Assembly: GCF_003355155.1 (NCBI RefSeq)
Contig: NZ_CP031320.1
Coordinates: forward strand, 6,508,287-6,572,286
Length of the DNA stretch: 64,000 nucleotides
Direction: 5' to 3'
From: Streptomyces armeniacus
GTDB taxonomy: Bacteria > Actinomycetota > Actinomycetes > Streptomycetales > Streptomycetaceae
Position 1 is the first letter of the stretch. Each line of letters begins with the position of its first letter. Below, one piece after another: positions 26,970 through 35,090 of the stretch. A model generated the notes under the pieces. It was not told the DNA's origin. It saw nothing but the letters and a program-made list of their open reading frames with translations, and searched no databases. A program made the translations under genes and the position numbers.

Positions 26970-27566
26970 ATGGGTGACTACTTCGAGCGGATCGTCGACG
27001 TGGAGGCGACCGGCGAGGAGGCCGGGGCGCTCGCGGAGCGGATGGTCGACTGGATGGTCGCCGAGGGCCTGATCACGCGCGAGATGTCCGACGACGGGGT
27101 GTACAGCCACCCCGTGGACAAGGGCTACGTGCCGGGTCCCAACTGGGCGCGAGCCCTTGCCGAGCCCCCGTACCCGGACTGGCTGCCGGGCCCGGTGGCT
27201 GTCGTCGTCGGTCGTGGCTACTACGTCGCCGGACAGGGAGTTGACTCGGCGTCATTCGCCGTCTGCCCGCGGTGTCAGAGCAAGACCGTGGTCATCAACT
27301 ACCCGGAGGAGTTCGAGACGGACGAGGAGGTCTGGCAGCCGTTCGAGGACGCCATCGCCGCCTGGATGGAGACGGGGGAGGGGAGTGCGCCCTGCGCCTC
27401 CTGCGGTGCCTCCGTCCCGGTCACCGAGTGGCAGTGGAGCCCCGAATTCGCCCTCGGCACCCTCGCCTTCGACTTCTGGAACTGGCCGTCGCTCTCCGAC
27501 AGTTTCTGCGAGAAGTTCAGCAGGCAGCTGGGACACCGCACCGTGGAGCACGGGGGCAAGGTCTGA
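26970..27566 (+). CDS. Conserved hypothetical protein with two CxxC pairs
   Basis: A 198-residue protein starting MGDYFERIVDVEAT, a family I recognise as common in Streptomyces but without known function. Two cysteine pairs, CPRC (about residue 92) and CASC (about residue 146), suggest a zinc ribbon. The C-terminus reads FDFWNWPSLSDSFCEKF and ends HGGKV. ATG 26970 is preferred over GTG 26958 because GGGAGAG sits just before it. A degenerate second copy follows 120 bp downstream. Confidence 0.8.
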   Translation: MGDYFERIVDVEATGEEAGALAERMVDWMVAEGLITREMSDDGVYSHPVDKGYVPGPNWARALAEPPYPDWLPGPVAVVVGRGYYVAGQGVDSASFAVCPRCQSKTVVINYPEEFETDEEVWQPFEDAIAAWMETGEGSAPCASCGASVPVTEWQWSPEFALGTLAFDFWNWPSLSDSFCEKFSRQLGHRTVEHGGKV

Positions 27567-27683
27567 CGGAGGGCAGGCGGCGATCGTAAGCGACGCCGAC
27601 GGTGCCGCCCGGGCAGCGGGCACGGGCGGCTCCGTCATGCTTCCCTGGTGGGGAAGCCGCTTAGAACACGAGCTTGTTTTCAG

Positions 27684-27880
27684 CGAGGAGGTCCGGGGAC
27701 CGCCACGCGGAACGCGTTCCGTACGGTACGGCCCGCCGGAGCGCCCCCTGCTCCACCTGCGGTGCCTCGGTCCCGGTCACCGAGTGGCAGTGGGGTCCCG
27801 AATTCGCCGTGGCGCCCTCGCCTTCGGCTTCTGGGACTGGCCGCGGGTCAGCCTGTGCGGGAGATATGGGGCGGTTACGC
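27684..27880 (+). pseudogene. Decayed tandem copy of the CxxC hypothetical gene
   Basis: The stretch at 27738-27835 repeats 27383-27482 closely, including CTGCGGTGCCTC and CACCGAGTGGCAGTGG. It has lost one base, so the frame shifts after a PVTEWQWGPEFAV equivalent. The N-terminal half is missing. A leader segment (ACGGGCGGC...CGTCATGCTTCC at 27616-27644) also matches the region before the intact gene (26858-26887), so a whole-gene tandem duplication was followed by deletion. Confidence 0.8.
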
Positions 27881-27902
27881 AGCGCGGTGGGGCGCTCGGG
27901 TC

Positions 27903-28541
27903 TCAGGCGTCGTGGGTTCCCGCAGCGCCGTATCGGGCGAGCATGGTCAGAACCGCTTGGTCCACCGCGTTGTCGAGGTCGGAGTCGTCTGGCTCCCAGT
28001 GTGCGAGCAGCATCCGCGGCCAGAACACGTAGTTGGAGATCATCCCGAGGAATTGGGTCGCCGCCATCTCCGCATCGTCAAGCCGGGCTGTGCCGGCGGC
28101 GTTTTCCGTTGCCAGGTAGCGCTGGACCGATTCGAAGTAAGGCATCTTGCCGAGATTGAACTGAGTCTCGCCGAGCTCCGGGAAGCGTGGCACCTCGGCG
28201 ATGACGATGCGGAAGAGGGCGGCCATGCCGGGCTGGGTGAGAAGGGCTACGTATCGGCGTCCGATGGTCTCCAGCCCTGCGCGGAGGTTCCCCGGTTCGG
28301 GGAGGGGTGCCTCCTCGTCGTCGACCTTCCAGTACTCGGTGACGATCGCCTCGAACAGGGCCGCCTTGGTGGTGAACTGCTTGAACAGCGTCGCCCTCGA
28401 CACTCCGGCCGCCTCGGCGATGCGGGCCAGCGAGGTGCCGTCGTAGCCGGAGTCGAGGAACAGCTTCGTCGCCGCCTCGACGATGGACATCCGCTTCTGC
28501 GCTGCCACGCGCCGGTGGTATTCCGAAGGCTCTGCCGTCAT
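27903..28541 (-). CDS. TetR-family repressor divergent from an SDR gene
   Basis: A 212-residue AcrR-like TetR protein. Its helix-turn-helix is SIVEAATKLFLDSGYDGTSL followed by AGVSRATLFKQFTTKAALFE. The C-terminal half resembles regulators that close with AefR-like helices. ATG 28541 is divergent from the SDR at 28659, with two matched palindromes between them, so it probably represses both promoters. Confidence 0.9.
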   Translation of the reverse strand: MTAEPSEYHRRVAAQKRMSIVEAATKLFLDSGYDGTSLARIAEAAGVSRATLFKQFTTKAALFEAIVTEYWKVDDEEAPLPEPGNLRAGLETIGRRYVALLTQPGMAALFRIVIAEVPRFPELGETQFNLGKMPYFESVQRYLATENAAGTARLDDAEMAATQFLGMISNYVFWPRMLLAHWEPDDSDLDNAVDQAVLTMLARYGAAGTHDA

Positions 28542-28565
28542 GCCGTCCAGTATGCCTCTCGCTGC

Positions 28566-28589
28566 GAGGTGAGTCACTTGACTCACCTC
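28566..28589. promoter_or_regulatory. Palindromic operator 1 of the TetR/SDR pair
   Basis: Perfect inverted repeat, GAGGTGAGTCA and its complement around CT (11-bp arms). Confidence 0.78.
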
Positions 28590-28615
28590 TAGTCTGCTCT
28601 TACCTTCGGAGAAGA

Positions 28616-28635
28616 GGTGAGCCACTCGGCTCACC
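28616..28635. promoter_or_regulatory. Palindromic operator 2 of the TetR/SDR pair
   Basis: GGTGAGCC-ACTC-GGCTCACC, sharing the GGTGAG/CTCACC half-sites with the first site and centred 48 bp from it, 23 bp before the SDR ATG. Confidence 0.75.
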
Positions 28636-28658
28636 ATTAAAGCCTGGAAGGACGCACC

Positions 28659-29447
28659 ATGGGACGCTTCGAGGGCCAGACCGTCATCGTCACGGGCGGC
28701 AGCGGGGGCATGGGCAGCAGCCATGTGCAGGGCTACCACGCCGAGGGAGCGAACGTCGTCATCGCCGGCCGCAACGACGACGCCGGCCGCGATCTCGTTG
28801 CTCGGCTCGGTCATCGGGCTCTGTACGTACACCTGGACGTCGCCAGCGAGGACGACTGGGCGGCGGCGGTGCGAGAAGCCGAAGGCCACTTCGGGCCGGT
28901 CACCATCCTGGTGAACAACGCGGGCGTCCAGAACCCGGCGGCCCTTATCGAGCAGACCGAACCCCGCACCTGGGAGCACACCTTCAGCGTCAACGTCACC
29001 GGCCAGTTCCTCGGCATCAGGGCCGTGGCCCCGTCGATGCGCCGGGGCGACGGCGGAACCATCGTCAACATCGCGTCGACCGTGGCTCACGGCGGTACGG
29101 CCTTCTACGCCCCCTACACCGCCAGCAAGTGGGCCGTGCGCGGGTTGACCAAGTCGGCTGCGCTGGAGCTGGGGCGGGACAACATCCGGGTCAACTCCAT
29201 CCATCCCGGCGTCGTCTCCACACCGCTGATCAACGAACCCACCGTTGCGGGCCAGCCGGCGATCGCCGACGTCTACTCGCCCGATCCCTACGCCGTTCCC
29301 CGCCTCGCCGAACCCTCTGAGATCACCCGCCTGTTGCTCTTCATCACCTCCCGGGACGCGTCTTTCGCCACTGGTGCGGAGTTCGTCCTGGACGGGGGAC
29401 TGCTGCTTGGTCCCGCTCTCCAGTCCGAGGCCGACATCGCAGCCTGA
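28659..29447 (+). CDS. SDR oxidoreductase, hydroxysteroid-dehydrogenase-like
   Basis: A 262-residue classical short-chain dehydrogenase: VTGGSGGMG cofactor loop, LVNNAGVQ, IVNIAS with the catalytic serine, and YTASKWAVRG with Tyr and Lys. An acidic residue is not found right after the second strand (VVIAGRND), so NADP(H) use is possible. It resembles 3-alpha/20-beta-hydroxysteroid dehydrogenases, which are also general alcohol dehydrogenases. The start follows GGAAGGA. It is controlled in all likelihood by the divergent TetR. Confidence 0.9.
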   Translation: MGRFEGQTVIVTGGSGGMGSSHVQGYHAEGANVVIAGRNDDAGRDLVARLGHRALYVHLDVASEDDWAAAVREAEGHFGPVTILVNNAGVQNPAALIEQTEPRTWEHTFSVNVTGQFLGIRAVAPSMRRGDGGTIVNIASTVAHGGTAFYAPYTASKWAVRGLTKSAALELGRDNIRVNSIHPGVVSTPLINEPTVAGQPAIADVYSPDPYAVPRLAEPSEITRLLLFITSRDASFATGAEFVLDGGLLLGPALQSEADIAA

Positions 29448-29484
29448 TCCCCGGACCGTGGCCCCCCGGCGTCAGGAATGGCTC

Positions 29485-29830
29485 TCAGCCGGACCGGCCC
29501 AGGGCCACGGTGCGGGATCCGGGTGTGAAGTCGCCGAAGGACTGTTGCCAGGACTCCGGCGCAGGCATCCGGTGCCACCGTCGGCGGCATGTCCGGCACC
29601 ACGAACACCGTCACCGCCTTCGAGGCGTCGACAAGGGTGAGGTTCTGGGGAACGGCGACCCGGCAGGGACCGCAGCCTGCCGACCGCCTCGTCGACGGTG
29701 TCGCAGGTCTCCAGCAGGTAGCGGACGACGATGAGAATGGCGAAGCCGCGTCCGTAGACGGAACGTCCGCCCCAGGTGAGCGAGACCGGCGTCGTTCATC
29801 CCGTCCTGCAAGCGCCACAGCTGTTGCCGC
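29485..29830 (-). pseudogene. Remnant of a C45-type acyltransferase/amide hydrolase gene
   Basis: Three frames have to be joined to read the family pattern: DGMNDAGLAHL, then GGRSVYGRGFAILIVVRYLL with ETCDTVDEAVGRLRSLP, then VPQNLTLVDASKAVTVFV, and finally SWQQSFGDFTPGSRTVALG before a stop. This matches the linear-amide hydrolase / 6-APA acyltransferase-like (peptidase C45) family. The N-terminal nucleophile region is missing and an internal piece is deleted. It lies 31 bp beyond the end of the MarR gene on the same strand, so it may once have belonged to that operon. Confidence 0.7.
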
Positions 29831-29861
29831 ACGGCTGCCACTTCCCCCGCGCACCGGGGAG

Positions 29862-30341
29862 TTACGCGGACTCCTCTTCCGGCAGTGCGCGGCCGCTGAT
29901 CGCCTCGGTGATGGCGTACGCGGTCTCGACGAAGGACTCCACCTGGCGCTCCGACAGATTCCGTACGGAGTCCTCCTCCAGGGCCTGCCACAGGGCCGCG
30001 ATGGGCTCGCGCATCGCCCGGCCCTTGTCGGTGAGGTGGACCACCATGACGCGCCGGTCATGCGCGGCCGGCTCGCGGACGAGCAGGCCGGCGTCCTGCA
30101 TGCGGCGCAGCGCCTTGGAGAGGGTGGAGTGGTCCAGGCCGACGCTTTCGAGCAGCTCTGACTGGGTCTGGCCATCCCTGTCGAGGAGTTGCATCAGCAG
30201 CAGTTCCTGTCCGGGATGCAGGTCCATCTCGCGGAGCATGGCGCCGGCGCGGGCGCGGTGGGCGCGGGCGAGTTGGAAGATCGCGTAACTCATCGGCCCT
30301 GCGCCGGCCGTCGTGGGGATGCGCGGTGTGGGGTCGGGCAT
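29862..30341 (-). CDS. MarR-family regulator
   Basis: A 159-residue winged-helix MarR protein: DGQTQSELLESVGLDHSTLS recognition region, RRMQDAGLLVREPAAHDRRV wing, and a C-terminal dimer helix. It lies 11 bp after the ene-reductase gene in a three-gene operon with a quinone oxidoreductase. It probably senses electrophiles or quinones and binds the TGGCTAGCCA sites before the first gene. Confidence 0.9.
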   Translation of the reverse strand: MPDPTPRIPTTAGAGPMSYAIFQLARAHRARAGAMLREMDLHPGQELLLMQLLDRDGQTQSELLESVGLDHSTLSKALRRMQDAGLLVREPAAHDRRVMVVHLTDKGRAMREPIAALWQALEEDSVRNLSERQVESFVETAYAITEAISGRALPEEESA

Positions 30342-30352
30342 GGTTCGGCTCC

Positions 30353-31414
30353 TCAGTCGGTGTGAGTGGGGTAGTCGGTGTAACCGGCCGCCCCGCCGCC
30401 GTAGAAGGTAGCCGGGTCGGGGGTGTTCAGCGGCGCGCCGGTGCGGAGCCTCTCGACCAGGTCGGGGTTGGCGAGCGCGAGGGCGCCGACGGAAACGAGG
30501 TCGGCCGTGCCGTCGCCGATGTCCTTGGCGCGGTCGGGCAGGTCGGTGCCGCCCCGGTTGAGGATCAGCGTGGTCGGCCACAGCGCGCGCAGGGTGCCCA
30601 ACAGCTCCTCGTCGCCGACGTGCAGCACGTGGAGGTAGGCCAGGCCGAGGGGGCGCAGGGCGTCCAGGAGCGCCGGATACAGCCCGGCGGTGTCGGACTC
30701 GGCGATGTCGTTGTACGGGTTCGCGGGGGAGATGCGGATACCGGTGCGCTCGGCGCCGATCTCGTCGGCCACCGCGGCGGCGACCTCGACGGCGAAGCGG
30801 ATACGGGCCTCGGCCGAGCCGCCGTAACCGTCGGTGCGCTGATTGGTGTTGTCGGACAGGAACTGGTGCACCAGGTAGCCGTTGGCGCCGTGTATCTCCA
30901 CACCGTCGGCGCCCGCCGCGACGGCAGCCGCCGCGGCGCGGCGGAAGTCCTCGACGGTCGCCGCGACCTCCTGTGTGGACAGAGCACGGGGCTCCGGCAT
31001 CTCCTGGGGCCCGGACGCGGTGAACATCGTGCCCCGCGGCCGGATCGCCGAAGGTGCGACCGGCCGCCGCCCGTGGGGGGTGTTGTCGGGGTGGGCGATG
31101 CGTCCGGTGTGCATCAGCTGGATGACGATCCGGCCGTCGGCCGCGTGTACGGCGTCGGTGACCTTGCGCCAACCGGCGATCTGCTCGTCGTTGTGGATGC
31201 CGGGGGTCAGGAGGTAGCCCTGGCCGTCGGCGGAGGGCTGGGTTCCCTCGGTGATGACGAGCGCGTGCGAGGCCCGCTGGGCGTAGTACTCGGCGTTCAG
31301 CTCGGTCGGTACGCCTTCAGGCGTGGAGCGGTCACGGGTCATGGGGGCCATGACCAGGCGGTGCGGCAGAGACATGCCGCCAACAGTGGTCGGCGTCCAC
31401 AGGGAATCCAGCAT
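30353..31414 (-). CDS. Old-yellow-enzyme family ene-reductase
   Basis: A 353-residue FMN-dependent alkene reductase of the NemA/OYE type. Visible signatures are HRLVMAPMTRDR, the substrate HxxN (VEIHGANGYLVHQFLS), YGGS and the C-terminal phosphate-binding region. It reduces activated C=C bonds such as enones, nitroesters or quinones with NADPH. It sits between a quinone oxidoreductase and a MarR gene, a standard electrophile-stress unit. Confidence 0.93.
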   Translation of the reverse strand: MLDSLWTPTTVGGMSLPHRLVMAPMTRDRSTPEGVPTELNAEYYAQRASHALVITEGTQPSADGQGYLLTPGIHNDEQIAGWRKVTDAVHAADGRIVIQLMHTGRIAHPDNTPHGRRPVAPSAIRPRGTMFTASGPQEMPEPRALSTQEVAATVEDFRRAAAAAVAAGADGVEIHGANGYLVHQFLSDNTNQRTDGYGGSAEARIRFAVEVAAAVADEIGAERTGIRISPANPYNDIAESDTAGLYPALLDALRPLGLAYLHVLHVGDEELLGTLRALWPTTLILNRGGTDLPDRAKDIGDGTADLVSVGALALANPDLVERLRTGAPLNTPDPATFYGGGAAGYTDYPTHTD

Positions 31415-31503
31415 GAGGAGGTCCTCCGATACGGCGGTGACCGGCCGGTCACCGCAAAGGCAGGGGTGGTCGTGGGGGTGTGGGGCGCGGTGGGAGGGCG
31501 TGC

Positions 31504-32409
31504 TCAGCCGACGGTCAGGACGAGCTTGCCCCGCACGTGCCCGGCGTCGCTGGCCTGCTGGGCCGCGGCCGACTGGTCGAGCGGGTAGGCGGTGACGGTG
31601 GTGACGAGCTTCCCGGCCGCGGCGTCCTGGGCCAGGGCGGCCAAGCGGGCGGGCGAGCGTTCCTGAGGCCCCTGGGAGAAGGTGATGCCCAGCTGCTGTG
31701 CACCGAAGTCGGCGATGGTGACGATGCGGTCGGTGCCGCCCCGCAGGGTGACGGAGCCCTCCAGGGCTCCCTTCCCGGCCAGGTCGAACACCGCGTCCAC
31801 GCCGTCGGGGGCCAGCGCTCGCACTCGCTCGACCAGCCCGTCGCCGTACACGGTCGCGGTGGCGCCGAGCGCGGCCAGGTAGTCCTGGTTGGAGGGGCCC
31901 GCGGTGGCAATCACGCGTACTCCGCGGGCCGTTGCGAGCTGAACCGCCAGGGTCCCGACCGCTCCGGACGCGCCGTGCATCAGCACGGTCTCCCCGGCGG
32001 CGACGCCCAGCAGGTTCAGGACCCGGTCGGTCGTCTCACCGGCCACCGGCAGCGCGGCCGCGTGCTGCCAGTCGAGGCCGTCGGGCTTGGGGGCCACGGT
32101 GGTGGCCAGCGCGTACTGGGCGTACGAGCCGGTGTCCGACCAGCCCAGCACCTCATCCCCGGCCTGCACCTCGCTCACGCCCTCGCCGAGGGCGTCCACC
32201 ACTCCGGCGAACTCGCCACCGGGGACGGCGGGCAAGGTCGTCGGGCGGACGGCCTCCAGCATCCCGGCGCGGATCTTGCCGTCCAGCGCGTTCAGCCCGG
32301 CGGCCTTCACACGGACCCGGACCTGGCCGGGGCCGGGCTGCGGGACCTCGATGTCCGCTTCGTGCAGCACGTCCGGGCCGCCGAACCGGTCGAAAACGAT
32401 GGCTCTCAT
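31504..32409 (-). CDS. NADP-dependent quinone oxidoreductase (zinc-free MDR)
   Basis: A 301-residue medium-chain reductase: N-terminal MRAIVFDRFGGPDVL and VRVKAAGLNALDGKIRAG, cofactor loop GASGAVGTLAVQLA. No catalytic-zinc cysteines are seen, so it is of the quinone oxidoreductase class. First gene of the operon with the ene-reductase and MarR. ATG 32409 is followed upstream by the double palindrome at 32441-32489. Confidence 0.92.
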   Translation of the reverse strand: MRAIVFDRFGGPDVLHEADIEVPQPGPGQVRVRVKAAGLNALDGKIRAGMLEAVRPTTLPAVPGGEFAGVVDALGEGVSEVQAGDEVLGWSDTGSYAQYALATTVAPKPDGLDWQHAAALPVAGETTDRVLNLLGVAAGETVLMHGASGAVGTLAVQLATARGVRVIATAGPSNQDYLAALGATATVYGDGLVERVRALAPDGVDAVFDLAGKGALEGSVTLRGGTDRIVTIADFGAQQLGITFSQGPQERSPARLAALAQDAAAGKLVTTVTAYPLDQSAAAQQASDAGHVRGKLVLTVG

Positions 32410-32440
32410 GATGACTCCGCTCTCTTCGGCTCACCAAAAG

Positions 32441-32489
32441 CTTGGCTAGCCACATAATTACCGTAACAGCAATCGTGTGGCTAGCCAAG
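32441..32489. promoter_or_regulatory. Double MarR-type operator
   Basis: CTTGGCTAGCCACA at 32441-32454 and its exact complement at 32476-32489. Each arm also contains the palindrome TGGCTAGCCA; the two centres are 35 bp apart. It overlaps the expected promoter of the quinone oxidoreductase operon. Confidence 0.8.
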
Positions 32490-32545
32490 TAATGCCGGAG
32501 GCGCGCGAGGGCGGGCATTGCGGGCACCCCCCTCGGCGCCGCGGC

Positions 32546-32638
32546 CTACCGCACCCTCGCGATCCCGTTCCGCCCGAGGTCCCACACGAGCACCCGCTGG
32601 TCCCGCCCCGCGGTGACGGCGACCGCCCGTAGGGTCGC
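32546..32638 (-). pseudogene. WD40-repeat C-terminal fragment
   Basis: The frame reads LRAVAVTAGRDQRVLVWDLG followed by NGIARVR and a stop, a textbook last WD40 blade (the G-R-D...V-W-D pattern). Nothing of the rest of such a protein is present upstream, so this is a gene remnant. Confidence 0.55.
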
Positions 32639-32674
32639 CCAGTACAGGATCATCCAGCGTCACGGGGAACGAAG

Positions 32675-33289
32675 ATGCGGCCAGACCACGAGGGAATCAG
32701 CGCCGAACACACCGCCTCGCATGCCGAACCGACGCGGAGCTTCTATCTGTTGGAAGAGTCGTGGCCCGTCATCGGCGAGACGGGATACTTCCGCCCGTAC
32801 GCCACCGCAGAAGAGCTGCACGCCCGTCTGGCACCCAAGCTCTCCCATCGTGAAAGCCACGGCAGGCTTCTCAATGACTTGCTGCTCGGTGAGAGCGTCA
32901 ACGTGTGGACGGTGCAGCGCGGGCGGCTGCTCGCAGGCCTCGATGTCACCGAATACGTCAGCGCTGACCTGCCGAACGGCGTCACCACCACCGTGTTCGA
33001 GCTCAACTGGCACCGGTCAGACTTCTCCGACGGGAGGCGGGCCGACCCGCCTCCCGAGGACGAGGGCGCGCGCCTTTCCCTCGACTGGGACGGCATCGTC
33101 GCCCAACTGCCGCCCCTGGACCCGCCACTCGCTTCGGCGGGCGGAAAGGACCTGGCCGTACGGCTCGACGGTCCGCACCCCGCGCCTGACATCGACTCTT
33201 ACATCAACGGCCTGCTGGACATGCTGGCCGAAGAGCCCCGGCCGGAGTGGATGGACGGCCTCGATTACGGGGCGCCCTTCACTCTGTGA
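32675..33289 (+). CDS. Hypothetical protein
   Basis: A 204-residue soluble protein starting MRPDHEGISAEH. No family recognised. It is acidic, with no transmembrane segment or signal peptide, and ends in EWMDGLDYGAPFTL. The region ESWPVIGETGYFRPY and the long stretch LNDLLLGESVNVW look structured. Codon usage and frame are consistent with a real gene. It stands alone, convergent with the second WhiJ-like cassette. Confidence 0.65.
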   Translation: MRPDHEGISAEHTASHAEPTRSFYLLEESWPVIGETGYFRPYATAEELHARLAPKLSHRESHGRLLNDLLLGESVNVWTVQRGRLLAGLDVTEYVSADLPNGVTTTVFELNWHRSDFSDGRRADPPPEDEGARLSLDWDGIVAQLPPLDPPLASAGGKDLAVRLDGPHPAPDIDSYINGLLDMLAEEPRPEWMDGLDYGAPFTL

Positions 33290-33308
33290 GACCGGCGGCG
33301 CCGGGCGG

Positions 33309-33554
33309 TCAGTCCCGGGTCGCGTACGTGAGGAAGCTCCGCCATGTGGCCGGGGCTATCGCCAGCTGCGGGCTCTGCGTCAGCTTGGAGTCCCGTACGT
33401 GGACGGTGGTGGGGCAGGCCGCCACCTCGACGCAGTCGCCTTGGCTGCCGCTGCTGTAGCTGGACTTGTGCCAGGAGAGGGCCACTTCGACGCAGTCGTC
33501 GCCCTGCGAGCCGCTGTAACTGCTCTTGAACCAGGTCACTTCGGACGTGCTCAT
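33309..33554 (-). CDS. DUF397 protein with duplicated N-terminal half
   Basis: Eighty-one residues. The DUF397 N-terminal signature occurs twice in a row (WFKSSYSGSQGDDCVEVA, then WHKSSYSSGSQGDCVEVA), followed by a single VHVRDSKL and a W-R-S-F end. This internal duplication distinguishes it from the normal-length pair at 2 kb. ATG 33554 overlaps the stop of the upstream regulator (ATGA). It is the expected partner of that regulator. Confidence 0.88.
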   Translation of the reverse strand: MSTSEVTWFKSSYSGSQGDDCVEVALSWHKSSYSSGSQGDCVEVAACPTTVHVRDSKLTQSPQLAIAPATWRSFLTYATRD

Positions 33555-34414
33555 AGCGCTCCTCGCATTCGCTTCAGCAGGCTCAGGGAGTCCTCGGGGG
33601 TCAGAGCCTGTGAGCGCATCTTGGCATAGCGCTGGTGGAGACGGCTGATCTCTTTTGCGTCAGTGATGAGACGGCCGTTTTCCTGGCCTTCCGAGTAGCC
33701 GAACCACCGGCGCTCCGGTGTCTCGGCCAGCTGAAGCGGCCCGTCCAGCCCGGCGTGCACCGGCTGCCGTAGCGGCATGAGCTGGAACTCCACGTTCCAG
33801 TGCCGGTCGATCACCGCCAGCAGGTGGTCGTACAGCTCCCGCGTCACCTCCTCGCCGCCCGTGTGCCGCTCCAGCACCGCCTGTTCGACGATGAAGCTGA
33901 AGGCCGAAGGCGGCTTCCGGCTTGTGGCCAGAAGCTCGTGGCGGGCGAGGCGTGCCGCGATGCGCTCGCTCATCTCCTGCTCGTCGGGCAGCGGCGGCAC
34001 GCTGAACGAGACGGCGCGCGCGTAGGCCTCGGTCTGCAACAGGCCGGGTACGACCCGGCATTCGTACGTGTTGAGGCTTACCGCCTCGGCCTCCAGCCGT
34101 GCCCACTGGCGGAACCAACTCGCCAGGCCCGGCTGGCGCGACAGGTGTCGGGCCGCGCCCCGTAGCGCGCCGAACGCGTCCAGGGTCTCCTCCGCCCGTT
34201 CCACGAAGTCCGGTTGCGGGAAGCGGCGGCCCTGTTCGATCTTGGCTACCGTCTGGACCGAGTACGGCACCCGCTCCGCGAATTCCTCTTGCGTCAGGCG
34301 CGCCCGTTTGCGGAACGCCTTGAACACCTCGCCGAACGTCCTGAGACTGTCCGACACCTCCGGCTCGCCGCCGCCGCCCGGCGATCCGCCAGTGCCACCC
34401 GTACCGTCCGCCAT
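33551..34414 (-). CDS. XRE-family regulator with DUF5753 domain (second WhiJ-like)
   Basis: A 287-residue WhiJ-type regulator. Its helix-turn-helix reads ARLTQEEFAERVPYSVQTVA and EQGRRFPQP, and DUF5753 contains VVPGLLQTEAYARAV and VEFQLMPL. A Gly-rich N-terminal leader (GGTGGSPGGGG) precedes the DNA-binding domain. ATG 34414 follows AGGGAGGGG. It is coupled to the downstream DUF397 gene by ATGA and is divergent from an ATP-binding protein gene, as at 0.6-2.4 kb. Confidence 0.88.
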   Translation of the reverse strand: MADGTGGTGGSPGGGGEPEVSDSLRTFGEVFKAFRKRARLTQEEFAERVPYSVQTVAKIEQGRRFPQPDFVERAEETLDAFGALRGAARHLSRQPGLASWFRQWARLEAEAVSLNTYECRVVPGLLQTEAYARAVSFSVPPLPDEQEMSERIAARLARHELLATSRKPPSAFSFIVEQAVLERHTGGEEVTRELYDHLLAVIDRHWNVEFQLMPLRQPVHAGLDGPLQLAETPERRWFGYSEGQENGRLITDAKEISRLHQRYAKMRSQALTPEDSLSLLKRMRGAL

Positions 34415-34577
34415 GCGAGGACCCCTCCCTTCCCCAGCCTGCCCCGCCAACCGCGTTCACCCCGGCCATGGTTACGGGCGGTCGCCAGCCCTGTCCACCG
34501 TCCGTACTCGTACGCTGACGCAGAGTACGAGTCGCTGACCTGGTGTGCTGTGTGCGCGGGCGGCCAGTTTCGGCGCC

Positions 34578-35021
34578 ATGACGCAACGCCCCGCACCCCA
34601 CCGGCCGGTCACCGTACGTGTGTTCACGCAGCGGTTCAGTTCCACTCCGCGCGGGGCCCGCCTCGCCCGCCATCTCGCCCTGAACCAGCTGAGCGCCTGG
34701 GGCGTCCCGTACGGCTCCGGCGCCTCGGACGCCGCCGCGCTCGTCGTGGCCGAGCTGGCGGCCAACGCCGCAACCCACGGCCGCGTTCCCGGCCGTGACT
34801 TCGAGGTGCGGCTCAGCCTCGACGCGTACGCCCTGCGGATCGACGTGTCGGACGCGCGCGGCGAGCGGCGCCCCGACGGCGCCGTGACTCCCGTGGACGG
34901 AGCCGAGGGCGGTCGCGGGCTGCTGCTGGTCGAGGCGCTTGCCGACCGCTGGTGCGTCCTCGACCGGGTGCCGGTCGGCAAGACGGTACGGGCTGAACTG
35001 GACCTGTCGCGGCACCGATGA
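34578..35021 (+). CDS. ATP-binding protein, anti-sigma-factor-like (second copy)
   Basis: A 147-residue HATPase_c protein, closely related to the one at 602-1060: both have RSARLARR/RGARLARH, the N-box VVAELAANAATHG and the GRGLLLVEALADRW segment. It is divergent from the DUF5753 regulator. ATG 34578 is preferred over the frame start at 34545. The partner is unknown. Confidence 0.87.
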   Translation: MTQRPAPHRPVTVRVFTQRFSSTPRGARLARHLALNQLSAWGVPYGSGASDAAALVVAELAANAATHGRVPGRDFEVRLSLDAYALRIDVSDARGERRPDGAVTPVDGAEGGRGLLLVEALADRWCVLDRVPVGKTVRAELDLSRHR

Positions 35022-35090
35022 GTTCCGCCGTCGTTCACCGTCTGTATTCACACACGCGATCACCGCACCCGACAACCAACGGAGCGCATC

